From assembly GCA_021779665.1 (NCBI GenBank), contig JAJYAG010000056.1, forward strand, positions 1-35,563: a stretch of 35,563 nt of DNA. The letters run 5' to 3'. The DNA comes from Bacteroidota bacterium (GTDB taxonomy: Bacteria; Bacteroidota; Bacteroidia; Bacteroidales; JAAUTT01). The notes under the pieces are model-generated. The model made no database searches and was not told the DNA's origin. It saw only the letters and a list, made by a program, of their open reading frames with translations. This document shows positions 33,889 to 35,563 of the stretch, piece by piece (positions within the stretch are counted from its first letter, which is position 1; each line of letters opens with the position of its first letter). The translations under genes were made by a program, and so were the position numbers.

Positions 33889-34716
33889 TTAGGTAATCGA
33901 AATTATCTGATCCTTCACATTATCGTCGTCGAAAACCTTTTTCCAGTCTTCTTTGATAAATTCTTTCAAACCGCGTTGAAGCGCTTTATTGGCTGCATCG
34001 GAAAATACTGCTCCCGGAAGTTCGTTAAACAGCACCGCCATCTGAATGCGCAGATGTCCCAGCAGAAAATCACGTGCAGCTTCACGGGGCACACCTTTTT
34101 TTATCACTTCTTCCAGACCTTCGCGGATAACATACACGCAGGTTGAAGCCAATGTCTCCACGAGCGCAGGTTCGAGCAATCCCATCTGTTCAACGGTAAT
34201 TTTATGCGAACGCCACACCGGGCCGTAAAAGGTTTTAGCAAGCTCTTCGCCAGTCTGGTAATCTTTATCCGAGCCTTTCATGAGGGCGCAAACAATGGCC
34301 TGTTTGGCTGCCACACCGCCAAAATGGTCTTTCATTGCTTCTTCAACAGGTTCCCAGTTGAAAATGGAGGGATGAGCCGGGTGAGCTATAAAATAGGCCA
34401 CATCTGCTCTGTCGAAGAGTTTTCCGGCAAGCGCTGCAGCAGGATCGAGTGTGACTACCAGGGCTCCGCTTTTCATCGCCGGGATGATTTCGGCAGAAAC
34501 TTTCCCAAGCGCAACGTCGGGAACAGCAAGAATTACCACATCGGCCGAAGGAATTACCTCCGCCTGGGCAGATACTTTTACTCCTTTTTCTTCAAGCTTC
34601 GAAATACCTGCCGGACTTAATTCCAGGTACGACATTGAATAGGCTGAGTCCTTAAGATTATGGGTGAGGCGCATTCCCATTTTTCCGCCAGCACCAACAA
34701 GACATACTTTTATCAT
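33889..34716 (-). CDS. NAD(P)-dependent oxidoreductase, phosphogluconate-dehydrogenase-like, possibly D-apionate oxidoisomerase
   Basis: The product is a 275-residue cytoplasmic enzyme. The N-terminal Rossmann fold has the dinucleotide loop VGAGGKMG (7-14), followed by ADVVILAVPD and an AHPAHPSIFN stretch (111-120). The helical C-terminal part (about 150-275) is of the PGDH_C type. From memory this combination is that of ApnO-like proteins, which convert D-apionate to 3-oxo-isoapionate, but related ketol-acid-reductoisomerase-like dehydrogenases share it. Context gives some support: its ATG overlaps by 4 nt (ATGA) the stop of a DUF4038 apiosidase-like glycosidase, so the two are coupled and probably serve one sugar pathway. 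The exact substrate is inferred, not shown. Confidence 0.75.
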   Translation of the reverse strand: MIKVCLVGAGGKMGMRLTHNLKDSAYSMSYLELSPAGISKLEEKGVKVSAQAEVIPSADVVILAVPDVALGKVSAEIIPAMKSGALVVTLDPAAALAGKLFDRADVAYFIAHPAHPSIFNWEPVEEAMKDHFGGVAAKQAIVCALMKGSDKDYQTGEELAKTFYGPVWRSHKITVEQMGLLEPALVETLASTCVYVIREGLEEVIKKGVPREAARDFLLGHLRIQMAVLFNELPGAVFSDAANKALQRGLKEFIKEDWKKVFDDDNVKDQIISIT

Positions 34717-35563
34717 TTTTTGCTTTTTTTAGTTACCGGGGTTTCAAAATATTCCATTACAAGTACAAAGTCCGAATCGGCTGGAGAAGTCACCGATAAC
34801 ACAGTTCCGGAATCGTTCAAAGTACCTTCTGTTGTTAGGTTTGTAGCCGGATTAAACCATTTCACTTTATAGTTTCCCTGAAGTTGTTTTCTGAACTTCA
34901 ACGTTAACTTAACCGGAATATAGGCCATGATGATTTTGTTATCAGGCGATTTTACAACCGATACAAAATGATTGAAATGATTTAAACCGGGTTGATCGAT
35001 CAATATTTCCTGAGCCGGATAAAGCTCCCACCAACGGTATTGCTGTATGAATTTGGAGAGATAACCTACCTGTTTGCTGCCTGGAAATTCGATACTCTCG
35101 TACCATGTCGAAGTACCTTGAGATTCGCCATGATTTAAGATTTTCTCGCCGGGACGGAGCCAGGGCCATATTCCGTTTGCTCCGTAAGTTATTCCCGAAA
35201 TAGGCGTCGCAAAAAGGCTCCAGTAGCTGGCATTACGAACATCCTTTTCTGTAATGATAAATCGTATTTGTTCATAATTAGGTTCCAGATTAATGTAAGG
35301 CTTTGGTGGAAGGTTTTTCCACTGTTTGCTCATAGGACCTGAAGTAATCCAGCTCACAGTGGATGAGTCTCTGCTGTGGCTCGACTGATAACCAATAACT
35401 TCGAGCCAGGGCTCATCTTTATATACTTCACCAATCCAGGATACTCCACCGGGATGCTGACCAGCAACACCCTGATGCGTTCCGTCGAATACTGCACGGC
35501 CAATTGTTTTCCAGCGTTGTTCGAAAGCACCGGCATACGTGCCGTCACCGACAAGCAGCCACA
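34713..35563 (-). CDS. DUF4038/GH140-like glycoside hydrolase, 5' end outside window
   Basis: This is the C-terminal 283 residues of an apiosidase-like (DUF4038) glycoside hydrolase; the frame is open to the window edge. Visible are the end of the (beta/alpha)8 barrel, with HPGGVSWIGEVY, YQSSHSRD and INLEPNYE (the last probably near an active-site acid), then GITYGANGIWPW. A beta-rich C-terminal domain of the 'putative collagen-binding' type (about the last 95 residues, with IIMAYIP and KWFNPATNL) follows. Family members are usually secreted or periplasmic and cleave plant-polysaccharide side chains; GH140 founders release D-apiose. The N-terminus, and hence the signal peptide, is not visible. 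It is coupled to the downstream dehydrogenase through an ATGA overlap. Confidence 0.82.
   Translation of the reverse strand, partial: WLLVGDGTYAGAFEQRWKTIGRAVFDGTHQGVAGQHPGGVSWIGEVYKDEPWLEVIGYQSSHSRDSSTVSWITSGPMSKQWKNLPPKPYINLEPNYEQIRFIITEKDVRNASYWSLFATPISGITYGANGIWPWLRPGEKILNHGESQGTSTWYESIEFPGSKQVGYLSKFIQQYRWWELYPAQEILIDQPGLNHFNHFVSVVKSPDNKIIMAYIPVKLTLKFRKQLQGNYKVKWFNPATNLTTEGTLNDSGTVLSVTSPADSDFVLVMEYFETPVTKKSKK

Overview
The window looks like a chromosomal segment of a Bacteroidota bacterium, probably an environmental Marinilabiliales/Bacteroidales-type organism. This is inferred from family content and signals, not from a marker gene. The clues are an AT-leaning composition, A/T-rich start contexts mostly without Shine-Dalgarno sequences, TAnnTTTG-type -7 promoter elements, large MacB/FtsX permeases of about 800 residues, LytS/LytTR pairs, a PD40 lipoprotein and PIF1-like helicase with HRDC. 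No rRNA, tRNA, CRISPR array, transposase or phage gene was seen.

Layout. 1-1519: 3' part of an ABC exporter. 1748-12031: signalling module 1, a rightward operon (stand-alone receiver, CheA, CheW, methyl-accepting protein) facing a leftward pair (giant 8-PAS membrane histidine kinase, then NarL-type regulator). 12032-15917: a gene-poor stretch with two lipoprotein-like genes of unknown function and an unusual density of short palindromes and tandem repeats. 15918-24728: signalling module 2, a second CheA-CheW-MCP operon again facing a leftward NarL-type regulator and PAS/GAF kinase. 24900-25946: PD40 beta-propeller lipoprotein. 25969-27757: LytTR regulator and its LytS-type kinase, the latter interrupted by an in-frame TAA. 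27982-30435: FtsX/MacB permease. 30790-31218: a lone receiver protein. 31190-33694: PIF1-like helicase. 33889-35563: an NAD(P)-dependent dehydrogenase resembling D-apionate oxidoisomerase, overlapping by 4 nt a DUF4038/GH140-like glycosidase cut by the window end.

The central observation is that the two signalling modules are paralogous copies of one five-gene layout, cheA-cheW-mcp tail-to-tail with RR-HK. Core domains are very similar between copies, whereas the sensor parts differ strongly: kinase 1 is membrane-bound with a periplasmic domain and 8 PAS domains, kinase 2 is soluble with 6 PAS and a GAF. No cheR, cheB, flagellar or pilus gene is present. Both MCPs nevertheless end in a CheR-tether-like pentapeptide, so methylation enzymes probably lie elsewhere. 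The conserved convergent arrangement suggests, but does not prove, that the chemosensory array and the transcriptional two-component pair work together.

The second theme is repeat biology. A 152-bp nested palindrome is built from four copies of one hairpin module. Twin hairpins share a core that recurs 1.9 kb away. A 6-copy 11-bp tandem repeat and two ATGA-coupled micro-ORFs ahead of a terminator all sit in the gene-poor stretch before module 2.
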